Source: Nonomuraea endophytica (GTDB lineage: Bacteria > Actinomycetota > Actinomycetes > Streptosporangiales > Streptosporangiaceae). Taken from it: a DNA stretch of 64,000 nucleotides. Positions within the stretch are counted from its first letter, which is position 1. Each line of letters begins with the position of its first letter. Where the stretch lies: positions 1,426,001 through 1,490,000 of the forward strand of contig NZ_JACHIN010000001.1 of NCBI RefSeq assembly GCF_014203235.1, read 5' to 3'. The position numbers were made by a program, and so were the translations under genes. This document shows, piece after piece, positions 61,562-64,000 of the stretch. The notes under the pieces were generated by a model. The model was not told the origin of the DNA. It was given only the letters and a program-made list of their open reading frames with translations, and ran no database searches.

Positions 61562-62698
61562 TCAGCTCGACAAGCGGATGGGCATGATCAGGTATCGGTA
61601 GTCGGGCGCCGCATCGCCATCCACAGGCTTGCCGCCGGTGAGGATAGCGGGCTTGGTGGACGTGGTCATCTGGAGCCTGGCCACGTCGGAGTCGATGGCG
61701 CCGAGGCCTTCGAGAAGGAACTGGTGGTTGAAGGCGATGTTCATCTCCTCGCCCTCGTAGTCCACGGGCAGGACCTCCACGGCCTGCGCCTCGTCGCCAC
61801 TTCCCGCCTCCAGCACGACCTCGCCCTCCCTGAACGCCATGCGCACCGGGGTGTTGCGCTCGGCCACCAGGGCCACGCGCTTGACCGCCTCGACGAACGG
61901 GGCTGTGGACAACTCGGCCTTGGCCGCGAACTCCGTCGGCAGCAGGGAGCGGTACTTGGGGAACTCGGGGTCGAGCAGCCGCGTCGTGGTCCTGCGCCCG
62001 GCGCTGGAGAACCCGATCATGCCCTCGCCGGTGCCGCCGGCCGAGCTTAGCGCGATCTCCACCTCGGCGCCCGTGGAACCGAGAGCCTTGGCCGTGTCGG
62101 CGAGCGTCTTGCCGGGGATCATCGCGATCGCGGCGAAGTCCGGCTGCCCCGGCTGCCACCTCAGCTCGCGTACGGCGAGGCGGTAGCGGTCGGTGGCCGC
62201 GAGGGTCACGGTGTCGCCCTCGATCTCCATGCGCACGCCCGTGAGCATGGGCAGCGTGTCGTCGCGCCCGGCGGCGACGGCGACCTGGCCGACGGCCGAG
62301 GCGAACACGTCGCTGCCCACCCGGCCCGCGGCCGGCGGCATCGTCGGCAGGGACGGGTAGTCCTCCACCGGCATGGTCAACAGGGTGAAGCGCGCGCTGC
62401 CGCACGTGACCACGGCCTTCGCGCCTTCCACCACGAAGTCCACAGGCTGTGCGGGAAGGGCGCGGGTGATCTCGGCGAGCAGCTTGCCGCTCACCAGGAC
62501 GACGCCCGCTTCACCGGTCTGTAGTTCGAGCGTCACCTCCGCGGAGACCTCGTAGTCGAAGCCGGACAGCTTGAGCTTCTGCTCCCCGGTGACCTCCAGG
62601 CGCATGCCGGCCAGGACGGGCACCGACGGTCGCGCCGGGAGGCTGCGTGCCGTCCATGCCACCGCCTCAGCGAGGACGTCTCGCTCGATTCGGAACAT
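61562..62698 (-). CDS. dnaN: DNA polymerase III beta sliding clamp
   Basis: 378 residues from ATG 62698 (GTG 62701 has the better Shine-Dalgarno spacing and could be the true start). Three tandem clamp domains begin with FRIERDVLAEAVAWTARSLP, then QVAVAAGRDDTLPMLTGVRM, LAATDRYRLAVRELRWQPGQ and the conserved C-terminal DYRYLIMPIRLSS. It encircles DNA and tethers polymerase III. It starts about 15 bases from the first origin sequence. A TGTGGACAA box lies inside the gene at 61904. Confidence 0.98.
   Translation of the reverse strand: MFRIERDVLAEAVAWTARSLPARPSVPVLAGMRLEVTGEQKLKLSGFDYEVSAEVTLELQTGEAGVVLVSGKLLAEITRALPAQPVDFVVEGAKAVVTCGSARFTLLTMPVEDYPSLPTMPPAAGRVGSDVFASAVGQVAVAAGRDDTLPMLTGVRMEIEGDTVTLAATDRYRLAVRELRWQPGQPDFAAIAMIPGKTLADTAKALGSTGAEVEIALSSAGGTGEGMIGFSSAGRRTTTRLLDPEFPKYRSLLPTEFAAKAELSTAPFVEAVKRVALVAERNTPVRMAFREGEVVLEAGSGDEAQAVEVLPVDYEGEEMNIAFNHQFLLEGLGAIDSDVARLQMTTSTKPAILTGGKPVDGDAAPDYRYLIMPIRLSS
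61904..61912. promoter_or_regulatory. DnaA box inside dnaN
   Basis: TGTGGACAA, complement of the actinobacterial box TTGTCCACA, within the dnaN coding sequence about 800 bases from oriC. Could bind DnaA in addition to the origin cluster. Confidence 0.45.
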
Positions 62699-62710
62699 CA
62701 CGGTGATCAA

Positions 62711-63224
62711 CCTCCTGGTTTCGTCGCTGATTCAAGTGTTCACTCTCCCGCACCTCTGGACGGGCGGAACCCCTCTATGGGTCTTGAGTTTCTTTGTAAG
62801 AGAGATAAGAGGTCATCACACTAGGGGCGGTGGATACTGTGGACAACCCGAGTTCCCGCAGCTCAGCGGCCCAGTTTTCATCCACTGCCCGTGTGGGTGA
62901 CGCCTGGGGGTAACTCTCGCGCCTGGGGATGAACAGTCGTTCCCCACAGGCCGTCCCCAGATCACAGGGTGTTCATCCACGGGTTATCCACTGGGTTTCC
63001 ACCGGTTATCCACGGGGTAAACGGAGCTCCAGGTGACCCCCGAAACCACTGTGCACAGGCTGTCCCCAAGTCGTCCACTGGTAGTCCCCAAGTTGTCCGC
63101 AGGATGTCCCCAGATTTATCCCCAGGCATCGTGTAGGACTTTTCGGGCTCATTAGGGCGGCGAACCCCCGTTCTCCGGGAGTTTCCGCTGATCCACAGTG
63201 TTATCCACAGGGTGTGCATGACGA
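62711..63224. other. Chromosomal replication origin (oriC)
   Basis: The 500-base gap between dnaN and dnaA holds many 9-mers of the DnaA family: exact TTATCCACA at 63201, TGTGGACAA at 62838, and one- or two-base variants at 62940 (TTCCCCACA), 62984 (TTATCCACT), 63006 (TTATCCACG), 63071, 63093, 63116 and 63189. Almost all share one orientation, and spacing is irregular as in Streptomyces. An A/T-richer stretch with TTTCTTTGTAAGAGAGATAA near 62790-62810 is the best candidate unwinding element. The dnaN and dnaA promoters also lie here. Confidence 0.93.
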
Positions 63225-64000
63225 CTAGGACCCGTGCGACGTCTGCTTTATGCGCATTGTTAGCTCGTTGACCTGGTTGTACATCGACCTGCGCTCCGCG
63301 ATGAGCGAGCGGATCTTCCGCTCGGCGTGCATGACCGTGGTGTGATCGCGGCCGCCGAACTGCTGTCCGATCTTCGGCAGACTCAGGTCCGTCAGCTCGC
63401 GGGCGAGGTACATCGCGATCTGCCTGGCGTTGACGAGCGCGCGGCTGCGCGAGCTTCCGCAGAGGTCGTCGATGCTGATGCCGAAGTACTCGGCGGTCTT
63501 GGCCATGATGTTGGCGATCGTGATCTCGGGGCCGGACTCCGAGGTGATGAGGTCCTTGAGCACGACCTCGGCCAGTTGGAGATCCACACCCTGCCGGTTG
63601 AGGCTGGCGAACGCGGTGACCCGAATCAGCGCGCCCTCCAGCTCGCGGATGTTGGTGGAGATCCGGCTGGCGATGTACTCGAGCACCTCGGGCGGCGCGG
63701 CCAGGCCCTCCTGGATGGCCTTCTTCCTGAGGATCGCGATGCGGGTCTCCAGCTCGGGCGGCTGGACGTCGGTGATCAGGCCCCACTCGAACCGGTTGCG
63801 CAGCCGGTCCTCCAGGGTGATCAGCTGCTTGGGCGCCCGGTCGCTGGAGATGACGATCTGCTTGTTGGCGTTGTGGAGCGTGTTGAAGGTGTGGAAGAAC
63901 TCCTCCTGCGTCTGCTCCTTGCCCTCCAAGAACTGGATGTCGTCCACGAGCAGGATGTCGATCGCGCGGTAGCGGCTGCGGAACCCGTCGGCCTTGTGGT
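63225..64000 (-). CDS. dnaA: Chromosomal replication initiator DnaA (C-terminal part)
   Basis: The window ends inside the gene; the last 258 residues are visible. AAA+ domain: Walker B and the sequence [20 protein letters not shown], sensor 1 [11 protein letters not shown], arginine-finger region [13 protein letters not shown]. Lid and domain [22 protein letters not shown] and the DnaA-box binding signature [20 protein letters not shown]. It binds DnaA boxes in the origin next door and opens it. The N-terminus lies beyond 64000. Confidence 0.98.
   Translation of the reverse strand, partial: HKADGFRSRYRAIDILLVDDIQFLEGKEQTQEEFFHTFNTLHNANKQIVISSDRAPKQLITLEDRLRNRFEWGLITDVQPPELETRIAILRKKAIQEGLAAPPEVLEYIASRISTNIRELEGALIRVTAFASLNRQGVDLQLAEVVLKDLITSESGPEITIANIMAKTAEYFGISIDDLCGSSRSRALVNARQIAMYLARELTDLSLPKIGQQFGGRDHTTVMHAERKIRSLIAERRSMYNQVNELTMRIKQTSHGS

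Overview
The window is about 70% G+C except at its left edge. Its right end carries the order dnaA - oriC - dnaN - gnd - recF - dciA (DUF721) - gyrB - gyrA - DUF3566 - tRNA-Ile. It therefore covers the replication origin and one adjacent arm of a filamentous actinomycete chromosome. The order, with gnd between dnaN and recF, and the protein sequences suggest a Streptosporangiaceae-type organism such as Nonomuraea. That placement is inference from memory of the group, not from a search.

Layout. 1-6.4 kb: a lower-GC, partly decayed accessory segment with a truncated transposase/integrase-like reading frame, an STAS protein, a DUF6000 protein, two broken genes, small secreted proteins and an M23 peptidase next to a 15-bp tandem repeat. 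6.5-12.2 kb: two convergent cytochromes P450, a secreted protein, and a two-component system whose sensor kinase is internally duplicated. 12.2-19.3 kb: oxidoreductase/TetR, TenA under a TPP riboswitch, an MFS/MarR pair, and an S9 peptidase. 19.4-26.2 kb: a tightly coupled five-gene operon (SWIM zinc finger, helical partner, VWA, MoxR AAA+ ATPase, DUF5682) corresponding to the uncharacterised E. coli yehLMPQ set. This is the most interesting system in the window. 26.2-47.4 kb: a chain of regulator/exporter and regulator/oxidoreductase pairs (PfkB kinase, FAD monooxygenase with MFS, siderophore-interacting protein with TetR, ROK with MFS, DHA2 exporters, lactate-oxidase/class II aldolase with PucR, MarR with MFS, and an Lsr2-like/DUF6461 fusion). 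47.5-53 kb: a TetR-ferredoxin-P450 operon, an Rrf2 regulator facing an MFS gene across a double palindromic operator, and a secreted GH64 beta-1,3-glucanase with two LacI-type palindromes. 53.1-64 kb: tRNA-Ile and the replication/topology cluster, all on the minus strand.

The genes fall into three functional layers. The first is core replication: DnaA, beta clamp, RecF, DciA and gyrase around an origin rich in DnaA boxes, with extra consensus boxes inside dnaN, recF and gyrB. The second is an environmental-response layer of small regulator-plus-effector modules: at least six MFS transporters, three P450s and several flavoproteins. The third is the MoxR/VWA operon, which by family precedent is an ATP-driven chaperone or conflict module with unknown clients. 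Single-base frameshifts are inferred in three genes and a further gene looks broken; each could be real decay or assembly error.
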